Of a DNA stretch of 64,000 nt, positions 16,530-26,249 are shown in pieces. Origin of the DNA: Ferrimonas sp048263965. GTDB taxonomy: Bacteria > Pseudomonadota > Gammaproteobacteria > Enterobacterales > Shewanellaceae. The first letter of the stretch is position 1; each line of letters begins with the position of its first letter. Under the pieces are notes generated by a model that was given only the letters and a program-made list of their open reading frames with translations, ran no database searches and was not told the origin of the DNA. Location: assembly GCF_048263965.1 (NCBI RefSeq), contig NZ_JBLXDO010000019.1, forward strand, positions 1 through 64,000. The letters are read 5' to 3'. The position numbers and the translations under genes are program-made.

Positions 16530-17429
16530 ATGGATCAGCTCAGTGCAATGAGGGCCTTCGTTCGTGTGGTACAGACCGGCAGCTTTTCCGCTGCAGCCCG
16601 AGAACAGAACACCACGCAGGCAACCATCAGCAAGAAAGTTGCCGCATTGGAAGCCAAACTGACTGGCAAACTGCTGACCCGCAGCAGCCGCGAACTGGCG
16701 CTGACTCAGGTCGGAGCCGAGTATTATGATAAGTGCGTGGCCATTCTTGCAGAGTTGGACGAAGCAGATGCGCTGGCACGCGCCGAAGTGGCCTCCCCCA
16801 AGGGAGTACTCAGAGTTTCAGCCCCCGTGGCCCTTGGCTGCCAGATTCTCGCCCCCATCCTGTCCGAATTTCTGACTCGTTATCCCGACATCAAGGTGGA
16901 CCTGGCACTGACCGACAAACACGTGGACCTCATCAGCGAAGGTGTCGACGTTGCTATCCGTGCCAAGGAGTTGGAAGACTCCTCGCTGATTGCCAGGCAC
17001 CTGTTCGATAACCCCCTGCTGCTGATAGCGGCACCCAGCTATCTCGAGCATCATGGCGAACCCAAGGAGCCTGAGGATCTGAAACGGCACAACTGCTTGA
17101 TCTACTCAATGCTGAAAAGCATCAATATCTGGCACTTCAGCCAACAGGACCAAAACCATGCGGTGGCGGTCAGCGGCAACTTCCAGAGTGACAGCGGCGA
17201 CGCCCTCTTGCAGCTGGCTTTGGATGGTGTCGGGCTTGTGCAACTGCCCATCTGGATGGTGAATGATCATCTGAAGAGCGGTTTGTTGAAACAGGTGCTA
17301 CCCAACTATGAAGGCCACCCCCTGCCGGTGAATGCCATCTACCCCCAAAGCCGATATGTCCCCCTCAAGGTGAGGTGTTTCATCGACTTTCTAAGGCAGA
17401 AAATCAGCGACAACCCAATGTTCCAGTGA
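16530..17429 (+). CDS. LysR-family regulator of the adjacent detoxification locus
   Basis: 299-residue LysR regulator of the AaeR/DhcR-like branch (MDQLSAMRAFVRVVQTGSFS start, HTH to about residue 60, effector domain 90-295). GAAGG precedes the ATG. It lies between the divergent ABM-NTF2-peroxiredoxin-esterase set and the co-directional AhpD/OYE genes, the classic place for a local regulator. A T-N11-A palindrome just upstream suggests autoregulation, and a second copy upstream of the AhpD-like gene suggests that it controls that operon as well. Confidence 0.87.
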   Translation: MDQLSAMRAFVRVVQTGSFSAAAREQNTTQATISKKVAALEAKLTGKLLTRSSRELALTQVGAEYYDKCVAILAELDEADALARAEVASPKGVLRVSAPVALGCQILAPILSEFLTRYPDIKVDLALTDKHVDLISEGVDVAIRAKELEDSSLIARHLFDNPLLLIAAPSYLEHHGEPKEPEDLKRHNCLIYSMLKSINIWHFSQQDQNHAVAVSGNFQSDSGDALLQLALDGVGLVQLPIWMVNDHLKSGLLKQVLPNYEGHPLPVNAIYPQSRYVPLKVRCFIDFLRQKISDNPMFQ

Positions 17430-17458
17430 CGTTCAGCCCCTCAGTCACACAAGCAACC

Positions 17459-17486
17459 GGGCAGAGTTCCTCTGCCCTTGCACCTT
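17459..17486 (+). terminator. terminator after LysR gene
   Basis: GGGCAGAG (17459-17466), TTC, CTCTGCCC (17470-17477), then TTGCACCTTTTTA. T-tract is slightly displaced. Confidence 0.65.
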
Positions 17487-17505
17487 TTTACCGGCCATTT
17501 AAAAG

Positions 17506-17518
17506 TTCCCATTTGGAA
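17506..17518. promoter_or_regulatory. second LysR-type site upstream of AhpD-like gene
   Basis: TTCCCATTTGGAA shares its arms with the palindrome at 16490 (TTCCC...GGGAA). A further half site TATTCCCA lies at about 17547-17554. Their position 50-100 bases before the GTG at 17609 fits an activator site. Confidence 0.5.
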
Positions 17519-17608
17519 TAGTTAGTATTCAATCGCCCTACGTTCTATTCCCAAATCCTCTTGGTTAACCTCCTCCATCATCTACAAACCATTTAACGAG
17601 GAGGCTCT

Positions 17609-18169
17609 GTGAGTCGGTTCACCAAATACAACCGGTACAACGCACCTCAGGAGTCACTGCCTCATCTTGATAAAGCGCAAGAGCTGCACGGATTCCTGCC
17701 AAACCTGCTCGGTTACATGGCTGAGTCACCTTCCCTGCTGGGCAGTTACCTCTTTCTGTCAGAACAGGTAAACCATACGGATCTGACCCAGACGGAACGC
17801 CAGGTGGTACTGATGACGGTCAATCGCTTCCACGAGTGCCGTTACTGCATGGCGGGCCACAGCCAATTCTCAGAAGCCCATGGCGTCGATATGGAGGTGA
17901 TCGACGCCATTCGCGATGACCGCCCCCTGAGTAACCCCAAATTTGTGGTGCTACGTAACTTCACTCTCAAACTGGTTGAGGCTCGAGGGGTGGTGTCTCA
18001 AGCACTGGTCAGCGACTTCTTCAATGCAGGTTATAGCAGGCGCAATGCCCTCGAAGTCATTGCCCTTATCGCCCTCAAAACCATGAGCAATTACACCAAC
18101 CACCTGGTAGGCACCGATCTTGACGGCTTCGCAATGAATCAACGTTGGGTACCAGTCAATGAGCGCTAA
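17609..18169 (+). CDS. carboxymuconolactone decarboxylase / AhpD-like protein
   Basis: 186-residue all-helical protein of the CMD/AhpD family. The catalytic motif ECRYCMAGH (about residues 72-80) contains the CxxC and His of AhpD-type thiol peroxidase partners, so redox activity is likelier than lactone decarboxylation. It starts with GTG behind a full AGGAGG; no in-frame ATG would give the N-terminus. It is followed after 105 bases by the Old Yellow Enzyme gene. The upstream LysR half sites suggest regulation by the protein at 16530. Confidence 0.85.
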   Translation: MSRFTKYNRYNAPQESLPHLDKAQELHGFLPNLLGYMAESPSLLGSYLFLSEQVNHTDLTQTERQVVLMTVNRFHECRYCMAGHSQFSEAHGVDMEVIDAIRDDRPLSNPKFVVLRNFTLKLVEARGVVSQALVSDFFNAGYSRRNALEVIALIALKTMSNYTNHLVGTDLDGFAMNQRWVPVNER

Positions 18170-18274
18170 ACCCACAGCCAGACCATCGATGGCAAGCAGC
18201 CCCACTTTCCGCCGGCAACCAACCATTGAGCGCCAGCGGTTTACAACCTGATAAGAGATTAGGAGAAGCGTTAA

Positions 18275-19312
18275 ATGAGCCAAGATATCCTGTTTGACCC
18301 AATGACACTCGGGAACACCCTGACCCTGAACAACCGCATTGTCATGGCCCCCATGAATCGCAGCAAGGCAGACGACAACCTGGTCCCCACAGAGGCCATG
18401 GCCGAATACTATGCCCGGCGAGCGGGCACCGGCCTCATCATCACAGAGTCATTGATGATCTCACCCACTGCCCAGGGTTACCCCAATACCCCAGCCATCT
18501 TTACCCGGGCACAAATCGACGGCTGGAGAAAAGTGGTAAAACGGGTCCATGACCAGGGCGGCAAGATCTTTGCGCAAATCTGGCATACCGGCCGGGTGTC
18601 CCACCCCATCTATCTCAACGGAGAGAAACCCTACGCCCCCTCCGCCGTTGCCCTGTCAGGTCGTGTGCCCCGTACCGATGACCTGCAATACGGAATCCCC
18701 AGAGAGATGAGCGAGGTTGAGATCCGACAGATGATTCAAGATTTCACCCAGGCAGCCATCAATGCTCGTGAGGCCGGTTTTGATGGTGTGGAGGTTCACG
18801 CCGCCAATGGCTACCTGCTGGATCAGTTCCTCCACTGGGACACCAACCGTCGCGAGGACCAATGGGGTGGAACAGAAGAAAACATGGCCCGTATTCTCTT
18901 GGAGGTGCTGGATGCAGTCACCCAGCAGATCCCTCAGGTGGGCTTGAGGCTGTCACCGGTAGCCTACCTTCATCTGGAACACGACGAGCGAGACAGGGCG
19001 GTCTTCGACTACCTGTTACCAAGACTGAATCAATACCCCCTCGCCTATGTTCACACTGGCATGTTTGAGGACAACCCATACCCTCACCTGGGCGGCACCG
19101 TCACCCAATACATTCGCCGCCTTTATGACGGCACAGTGATCGCCTGTGGTGGCTACGACACCGACAGCGGACGCCAGACCCTGCAACAAGGAGACGCCGA
19201 CCTGATTGCCATCGGGCGGCCACTTATCGCCAATCCGGATTACATTGAGAAGGTGCGCAGCAACCAGCCTCTGATCAGCTACAGTGCCGACATGCTGGAC
19301 ACACTGAGATAA
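18275..19312 (+). CDS. Old Yellow Enzyme family NADH:flavin oxidoreductase
   Basis: 345-residue FMN-containing ene-reductase, like NemA/XenB or 12-oxophytodienoate reductase. Visible family marks: MAPMNRSKADD near the N-terminus, QIWHTGRVSHP (about 100), the substrate-binding pair in VEVHAANGYLLDQFLHW (about 175-190), and IAIGRPLIANPD near the C-terminus. These enzymes reduce activated C=C bonds of enones and nitro-compounds with NAD(P)H. TTAGGAG precedes the ATG. Together with the AhpD-like, peroxiredoxin and esterase genes it suggests breakdown or detoxification of an electrophilic compound. Confidence 0.92.
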   Translation: MSQDILFDPMTLGNTLTLNNRIVMAPMNRSKADDNLVPTEAMAEYYARRAGTGLIITESLMISPTAQGYPNTPAIFTRAQIDGWRKVVKRVHDQGGKIFAQIWHTGRVSHPIYLNGEKPYAPSAVALSGRVPRTDDLQYGIPREMSEVEIRQMIQDFTQAAINAREAGFDGVEVHAANGYLLDQFLHWDTNRREDQWGGTEENMARILLEVLDAVTQQIPQVGLRLSPVAYLHLEHDERDRAVFDYLLPRLNQYPLAYVHTGMFEDNPYPHLGGTVTQYIRRLYDGTVIACGGYDTDSGRQTLQQGDADLIAIGRPLIANPDYIEKVRSNQPLISYSADMLDTLR

Positions 19313-19359
19313 ACAGGGAGCTCAGCCCCAGAGAGGTTCCTGGCCCTAGGAGAAAACTC

Positions 19360-19397
19360 AAAGCCCAACAGCCCCAGAAAAGGGCTGTTGGGCTTTG
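19360..19397. terminator. bidirectional terminator between OYE and zinc-ribbon genes
   Basis: Fifteen-base perfect stem AAAGCCCAACAGCCC (19360-19374) with GGGCTGTTGGGCTTT (19382-19396). The T-tract is short in both directions, but the stem is long and it lies between convergent genes. Confidence 0.7.
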
Positions 19398-19431
19398 CTG
19401 TACCTGGATTGACTGCCGTCATGGCCAGCGT

Positions 19432-19674
19432 CTAGTAGCCGACTCCGGCTGACTGAACGTTTTCAGGATCGAAAGCGTGGCAGGGGGTCACCGCGTGTAC
19501 TGCGCCACATTCGGGGCAGGCTGTCTCGAAGGTTTCCATCTCGAACGGCTTGCCGCAGTTTTTGCAGTTTGGTGTCAGGGGCATCGGCATGGGCGCTGAA
19601 GCAAACCCCATCATCCGCACCTTATCAACCACCTGCTTACCGTTTTCAAATTGAGCAGAGCATCCGTCATGCAT
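19432..19674 (-). CDS. small zinc-ribbon protein of the Rrf2-controlled cluster
   Basis: 80-residue soluble protein. Residues 36-57 hold two CxxC knuckles (NCKNCGKPFEM and ACPECGAVHAV) of a zinc ribbon, with a further Cys-His in TPCHAFDP. GAGGT precedes the ATG. It starts 11 bases after the ABC ATPase gene and is the last gene of the five-gene set. I do not recognise a named family; a role as metal donor, chaperone or electron-transfer adaptor to the other members is inference. Confidence 0.7.
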   Translation of the reverse strand: MHDGCSAQFENGKQVVDKVRMMGFASAPMPMPLTPNCKNCGKPFEMETFETACPECGAVHAVTPCHAFDPENVQSAGVGY

Positions 19675-19685
19675 AGTGAGTACCT

Positions 19686-20705
19686 CTATTTTTCGTTGTC
19701 GATCAGGGTCAGCGAGTCCCCGAAGCGAAGTTGATTGCGATAGCCCATCAGGGTCTGATCCAGTTGTTCGAGGGTGCCAAGCAGTTTGCGCTCTTCCGTG
19801 GTCGTTTCCAGAACCTTGGCAATGCCCCCGTTCTTGATGACCAGACGCCTGTCCGCCATCAGGGCCAGTATGGGGTCGTGAGTGGCCATCAGGACGATCT
19901 TGTCCTCTGACAGCAGCAGCTCAAGAGCCCGCTTCCGGTCAATACCGGCGTTTTCAATCTCATCAATCAGCACTATGGGGGTGCTGCTCAGAATCGCGGT
20001 ATCGGCGATCATCAGTGCCCGCGACTGACCTCCTGAAAGGCTGGTGATGGGGGTTTCGGCACTGAAGGGCTCGCCAGCAAGCTCATTGGCTTCGGCGATG
20101 ATTCTGTCCACCACCTCATCGGCATCCTGCACCAGGCGACTCTCCGCATGGAGAGAGACAAACTCCTTTACCTCCAGATCCATCACAAAGTTCATGTTCT
20201 GGGACAGCTGAGCCACCAGCTTTTTGGAGGTGGAGAAACGCCAGGAGTTATCCGGCGTGTCACCGTTAATCAGGATTCGCCGTCCGGTGGGAGTGTCGCA
20301 CTGAGCCACCCACTCGATGTCTCCCAGCAGCCTGCTTTTGCCAGAGCCTGTAGGGCCGACAATGGAGATCACCTCTCCGCTGCGGATAATCAGCGAATCA
20401 AAGCCTTCCGGAGTGCCGGACTTGTCCGTCCCGGGCAGCAGGGTAATGGCGCGAACCTCATCGTCCTCACCGAGAAACAACAGCATCTGATTGATAAAGC
20501 CCACCATCTGCTGCTTTATCGCCGAGGGATCCAGCGCTGTCTCCTCCTGGGTCAGGGAGTCGAAACTGTCCAGGTAATCGGCAACGGAGCTGTGGTGTGC
20601 ACCGCTGATGTCCAGCCGGTTGTCACTGAAGAAGCCCTCCAGAAAGGGGTAATCCTGCAGAAGCGAGCCTATGGTGCGCCTTTCTATCTGATTGAGTTCA
20701 ATCAT
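19686..20705 (-). CDS. soluble ABC-type ATPase with N-terminal DUF1858-like region
   Basis: 339-residue ATPase. All ABC motifs are present: Walker A GPTGSGKS (about residue 115), signature LSGGQSRALM (about 223), Walker B VLIDEIENAG (about 247) and the H-loop MATHDP (about 275). The first 45 residues (TIGSLLQDYPFLEGFFSDNR) resemble the DUF1858/ScdA-N type small helical domain, also found at the start of the binding-protein-like partner. No transmembrane segment or permease gene is present, so this is not an ordinary transporter. Its ATG overlaps the stop of the GTPase gene (ATGA), which implies coupled translation and fixed stoichiometry. Confidence 0.78.
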   Translation of the reverse strand: MIELNQIERRTIGSLLQDYPFLEGFFSDNRLDISGAHHSSVADYLDSFDSLTQEETALDPSAIKQQMVGFINQMLLFLGEDDEVRAITLLPGTDKSGTPEGFDSLIIRSGEVISIVGPTGSGKSRLLGDIEWVAQCDTPTGRRILINGDTPDNSWRFSTSKKLVAQLSQNMNFVMDLEVKEFVSLHAESRLVQDADEVVDRIIAEANELAGEPFSAETPITSLSGGQSRALMIADTAILSSTPIVLIDEIENAGIDRKRALELLLSEDKIVLMATHDPILALMADRRLVIKNGGIAKVLETTTEERKLLGTLEQLDQTLMGYRNQLRFGDSLTLIDNEK

Positions 20706-21400
20706 GCCTTGTCTTCCATATCTATCTTGCGCACGTTGCCCATCTGGTAGCTGTCTCCGATGCGAGTTTCACCCAGGCAGTAGGAACACAGCGCTGACGG
20801 CATGGTGAACCTCAGTTCACTGCCTACCAGGGTGGTCACCGCCTTCTGCTCCTGATGCAACAGAGTACTGAGCTCGAAGCAGCCCTGCCCCGTCAAGCCA
20901 TTGATGTGCATGATGGTGGCCGCCGGATTGACCAGGTTCACCTTGGAGGCAAACACTTCGCGCTCGGCCTGGCTGACGATGTCTCCTTTGGTGATCACCA
21001 CAATGTCCGCAGATTTCAGCATCGGGCCAATCTTTTTCGGGGTATTGATGCCACTGAGGTTATCGATGACGCACACCGCTTTGACCTCTTTGACGTAGGG
21101 AGAACAGCGGTTGCACAGCCCGGCGGACTCGCTGATCAGCAGGTCCATCCCCTCGGACAGCCCCCACTGAACAATCTCCTCGATGTTGCTGACAAAGTAA
21201 TGGTCCGGGCACATGGAGCCAGAGAGCCCTTTTTTCACCGGAATGCCCGCCTTGCGATACAGCTCGTCGTCATCGGTATAGAGGCAGTCGAACTTCACCA
21301 CCCCGATTTTCAGGCCCCGCTCCATCAGAGCATTGGCGGTTTTCAGAATAACGGCGGTCTTTCCCGACGAGGGAGGACCTGACACGGTCACCAGATTCAT
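20702..21400 (-). CDS. HypB/UreG/CobW-type P-loop GTPase
   Basis: 232-residue SIMIBI-class GTPase resembling HypB and UreG, which deliver nickel during enzyme maturation. P-loop SGPPSSGKT at residues 8-16, Asp-Cys switch region VVKFDCLYTDD near 40, ISESAGLCNRCSPY near 95 with a CxxC, and the base-recognition motif TKGD near 150. A second pair, CSYCLGETRIG, lies near the C-terminus, so the protein has two candidate metal-binding sites. The longer frame begins with GTG at 21409; the ATG at 21400 overlaps the stop of the preceding gene (ATGA) with GGAGG upstream and is chosen. The client metal and protein are unknown. Confidence 0.78.
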   Translation of the reverse strand: MNLVTVSGPPSSGKTAVILKTANALMERGLKIGVVKFDCLYTDDDELYRKAGIPVKKGLSGSMCPDHYFVSNIEEIVQWGLSEGMDLLISESAGLCNRCSPYVKEVKAVCVIDNLSGINTPKKIGPMLKSADIVVITKGDIVSQAEREVFASKVNLVNPAATIMHINGLTGQGCFELSTLLHQEQKAVTTLVGSELRFTMPSALCSYCLGETRIGDSYQMGNVRKIDMEDKA

Positions 21401-22656
21401 TGGCAACACCCTCCACCGCAGACGGCCTGAGCGGCACAGCTGGAGTCGTTAAACAGCCCTTTGCAATGGTTGATGAGCTCTGACAAGTCGTGCTGCTGGA
21501 TGTAGTCCCACCCCAGCCACATAAAACGGCTGTGCTCAGGAAGAATGTTGAACACATCCGGGTGGGTGCTGGGAAAGAGCCCCTGGCGGGCAAGCAGGTT
21601 GCCAATCTCTTCGGAAGCAAAGAAATCAGCGATCTCTTTCAGCTCATCGGCCTTGGCGCTTTTCGCCAACATGAATATGGGGCTGACGATGGCGCCATCC
21701 TCCGGCCAGACAGCCTGCAATGGCCCCCCCTCCTTCACCATCTTGGAGAAGAAGTAGGGCATGATGGTCACCGCCGGCTTATTCTGTTTACGCTGCTCAC
21801 TTCTGACCATCTCGGCAGGATGCATCGATTCCAGCAGGCTACGGCCTAACGCCTGAACGCCATCATCTCCATACATCTTGTGGATGTTGAGCAAAATGGC
21901 ATTGAAGAGATCGAAGTCGGACACCGGCAGCGATACGCTCTTCTCAAACCTGGGGTCCAGCAAGTCCTTCCAGGATCGCGGTGGCTCTCTGTCACCAAGC
22001 TCGTCGCCATTAACCAGGAACAGCGCCGGCACCACCGCCAGAATGGAGTAGTGCCCCAGGGGATCCTTGATGCCCAGCTCAGCAAAGTCCGAGTTGTAAC
22101 TGTCCATGCCCGTCAGGTCGGTAAACACCCCCTCACGGCGAAAACGGCCGAAGCGCTGCTGGTCGAAAAACATATCAAAACCCGCAGACATAAACAGATC
22201 CGGCAGCTTATTCGGCTCCTCGATACCGTCGATATTGTTCTGAACCCAATCCAGCCCCATGGATGCCGCTTTCAGTTCATGGGTCACCTCCGACTTGCCC
22301 GCCTGCTGACGGCCGGCCAGATAGGCACTCCACTTCTCCATCAGAGGGATGCGCACCGGACAGGGCAAGATCCCCACAACACTGGACCCTTTACTCTGTG
22401 CCGCTGCCGCCGTGGTCTGAACCAAGGTAATGTCGGTATCATCGGTGTACCGACTTATCGCCTCCTCCAGCAAGCGGATAAAAGAATCAATATCCAGCTT
22501 CTTCATGGCAACGGCGGCACTGAGGGTAATGCTCTTACCCAGAGCCGCTCGTTTGGCCGCATCTTCCATCTGAGGAAAACCATTGGAAACAAACACCGGA
22601 ATGGTCTCCGGGTGCTTCTCTGTTATCTCGAACAGCGTGCTTTGTTGTTCAATCAT
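21397..22656 (-). CDS. cytosolic substrate-binding-protein-like protein with DUF1858-like N-terminus and Cys-rich tail
   Basis: 419-residue protein. Residues 1-65 look like a DUF1858 small helical domain (ITEKHPETIPVFVSNGFPQM). From about residue 90 to 390 the sequence resembles ABC-type periplasmic binding proteins of the Fe(III)/thiamine class (VVGILPCPVRIPLMEKWSAY, SWKDLLDPRFEKSVSLP), yet there is no signal peptide, so it should stay in the cytoplasm. The last 15 residues form an unusual tail, CAAQAVCGGGCCQ, with four Cys. GAGGCAAAG precedes the ATG. It is followed by overlapping GTPase and ATPase genes. A ligand- or metal-binding scaffold for the pair is inferred. Confidence 0.72.
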   Translation of the reverse strand: MIEQQSTLFEITEKHPETIPVFVSNGFPQMEDAAKRAALGKSITLSAAVAMKKLDIDSFIRLLEEAISRYTDDTDITLVQTTAAAAQSKGSSVVGILPCPVRIPLMEKWSAYLAGRQQAGKSEVTHELKAASMGLDWVQNNIDGIEEPNKLPDLFMSAGFDMFFDQQRFGRFRREGVFTDLTGMDSYNSDFAELGIKDPLGHYSILAVVPALFLVNGDELGDREPPRSWKDLLDPRFEKSVSLPVSDFDLFNAILLNIHKMYGDDGVQALGRSLLESMHPAEMVRSEQRKQNKPAVTIMPYFFSKMVKEGGPLQAVWPEDGAIVSPIFMLAKSAKADELKEIADFFASEEIGNLLARQGLFPSTHPDVFNILPEHSRFMWLGWDYIQQHDLSELINHCKGLFNDSSCAAQAVCGGGCCQ

Positions 22657-22663
22657 CTTTGCC

Positions 22664-23074
22664 TCAGTTCTTGGATCTCAGATCGGTAATGGTGGTGTTC
22701 TTCAGGGTCTTGTAGACCTCGAGGTTCAGCTGATGGATACGACCATCAAACATGCAGTTGTCAAACGGACAGGAGGAGCGTCCCAGGGGACAGCTTTGCA
22801 TCTCAATCTTTTCCTGAAACAGTTCGTACACGTCCAAGAAGGTCACTTCGTCGGGAGAGATGGACAGGGTGAAGCCGCCTGCCGGGCCCCGTGTAGAATT
22901 GACCCAGCCCTTTTTCTGCAGCTTTCCGAAGACTTTTGCCAGATGAGCCTCCGAAGCGGACAGTCGCTGGGCAGCCGCCTTGGTGCTCAGGCGTTCAGGA
23001 GCACATTCAGCCAGCAACCCCAGGCCATGAATGGCCAACGACGTGCCTTCGGAGATGTTGATCAGACTGTTCAT
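22664..23074 (-). CDS. Rrf2-family transcriptional regulator
   Basis: 136-residue winged-helix regulator of the Rrf2 (IscR/NsrR/CymR) family. HTH in residues 1-60 (LSTKAAAQRLSASEAHLAKV), wing GWVNSTRGPAGGFTL, and a Cys cluster SCPLGRSSCPFDNCMF (about residues 90-105) in the position of the iron-sulfur ligands of Rrf2 proteins, so it probably senses redox state, iron or nitric oxide. The longest frame begins with TTG at 23086; ATG at 23074 is preferred. A 36-base near-perfect palindrome lies nine bases upstream, which is very likely its own operator. It heads the five-gene set, with eight bases to the next gene. Confidence 0.87.
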   Translation of the reverse strand: MNSLINISEGTSLAIHGLGLLAECAPERLSTKAAAQRLSASEAHLAKVFGKLQKKGWVNSTRGPAGGFTLSISPDEVTFLDVYELFQEKIEMQSCPLGRSSCPFDNCMFDGRIHQLNLEVYKTLKNTTITDLRSKN

Positions 23075-23082
23075 AGCCACAA

Positions 23083-23118
23083 CCAATTAGGTATTGTGGT
23101 ACCACAATGCCTAATTGG
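23083..23118. promoter_or_regulatory. 36-base near-perfect palindrome, probable Rrf2 operator
   Basis: The two 18-base arms meet at 23100/23101 in TGTGGTACCACA and end in CCAATTAGG on the left and CCTAATTGG on the right; only one position pair fails to match (T at 23092 against G at 23109). It sits directly before the Rrf2 start, where a repressor would cover the promoter or the ribosome-binding region. Confidence 0.75.
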
Positions 23119-23585
23119 GATCGTAGCAACAAGCGGATGCTCTCAGTTGTGTGATCCACTGCGCGATCAACAACAACCGCTTTAACCGCTGTGTATTGCC
23201 GAACACCGCTTCCAACCTTGGGCCGGGGCAGGCAGCAGCAGCATAGCTGTGGGCAATAGCTGTAATGGAAAGCCAAAGCCATCATCTCGGCGCAAATAAA
23301 TGCCAATAATTAATCCAAGCATGAATTAATTCGATGCGTTCAAATAAAGCGCTTCATTTAACATTGAGCCAACTTATTTATCAACACAGCAAAATAAAGC
23401 CCTATTCAAGCAAAGTTTGAATGCAATAAAGAAATACTCTTTATGCATCCGGCGCAATACAAAACCCTAACAAGCCAAAAACAGTGCATTCGTAATAAAA
23501 AACTATCGCAAATTACCGTTTCTTTATTGACTAAGAGTCATGAATGATCAAAAGTATTTCATCAATGACGGATGGCTAGATCTGC
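23119..23585. other. AT-rich intergenic region between Rrf2 gene and pflB leader
   Basis: No gene seen. The left third is ordinary in composition; 23280-23560 is strongly AT-rich with several TTTAT/AATAAA tracts and must hold the pflB promoter and sites for oxygen regulators. An inverted repeat TGACT-AAG-AGTCA is at about 23529-23541 and a GATCAAAA half site follows it, but neither is a clean FNR site. A Cys-rich minus-strand frame here has no start signals and is not called. Confidence 0.5.
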
Positions 23586-23589
23586 GCTC

Positions 23590-23878
23590 AAGCAATGGTA
23601 AGACCAATTGCCCCTCGAGCCGACAGGCCGCCACCCTAAAGGGCCGGCAAGCTACCAAGCACCTTGAGCCAAGGTGTGAAATTTGAGCTTTCCGATTCCG
23701 AAAATCTGAAACCAGCGAAGACTCTGGTTAATAAGCCCATGGACGTATGTCCTGTGGTGAATTCAGTCTCAATTTTGCAAAACCGGGTACACGCCTTCTA
23801 GCAAAGGCAGGTGCCTGGATACTAACTTCGCCATAGAGCGGCCCCTATTCCTGTCGTGTTTGGCGAGGCTTTTATTCA
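23590..23878 (+). promoter_or_regulatory. structured pflB leader with terminator, riboswitch-like
   Basis: Nearly 300 bases before pflB contain successive hairpins: GCC-GCCACCCTAAAGGGCC-GGC at about 23627-23648; CACCTT-GAGCC-AAGGTG near 23661-23677; CCAG-CGAAGACT-CTGG near 23712-23727; and a nested stem CCGGGTAC/GTGCCTGG (23783-23790 with 23811-23818) enclosing GCCTT/AAGGC. The last hairpin, CTTCGCC (23826-23832) with GGCGAGG (23862-23868), is followed by CTTTTATT, which looks like an intrinsic terminator 23 bases before the pflB ribosome-binding site. This layout fits a transcription-attenuated leader or riboswitch. I could not match it to a known class. Confidence 0.55.
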
Positions 23879-23901
23879 CATTCTATCTAAGGCTAACGTC
23901 T

Positions 23902-26184
<2,283 letters not shown>

Positions 26185-26215
26185 TTACTCTCGGGTAATT
26201 CACTCCAGTGACAGC

Positions 26216-26247
26216 AAGGGCGGCCTCCGGGCCGCCCTTTTCTTTTC
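26216..26247 (+). terminator. intrinsic terminator after pflB
   Basis: AAGGGCGGCC (26216-26225), loop TCCG, GGCCGCCCTT (26230-26239), then TTCTTTTCTT. Confidence 0.93.
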
Positions 26248-26249
26248 TT

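Noticed and set aside
19432..22656. Reading the cluster as a conventional ABC importer
   Set aside because: There is no permease gene and the binding protein lacks a signal peptide, while a GTPase gene is embedded with overlapping codons.
23007..23306. Minus-strand frame with CPQLCCCC
   Set aside because: Overlaps the Rrf2 start and the palindrome, has no ribosome-binding site, and the Cys run comes from a CAGCAGCAG tract.
23590..23878. Assignment of the pflB leader to the Moco, ZTP (pfl motif) or c-di-GMP riboswitch class
   Set aside because: The conserved cores I can recall for these classes are not present in order; only a structural description is justified.
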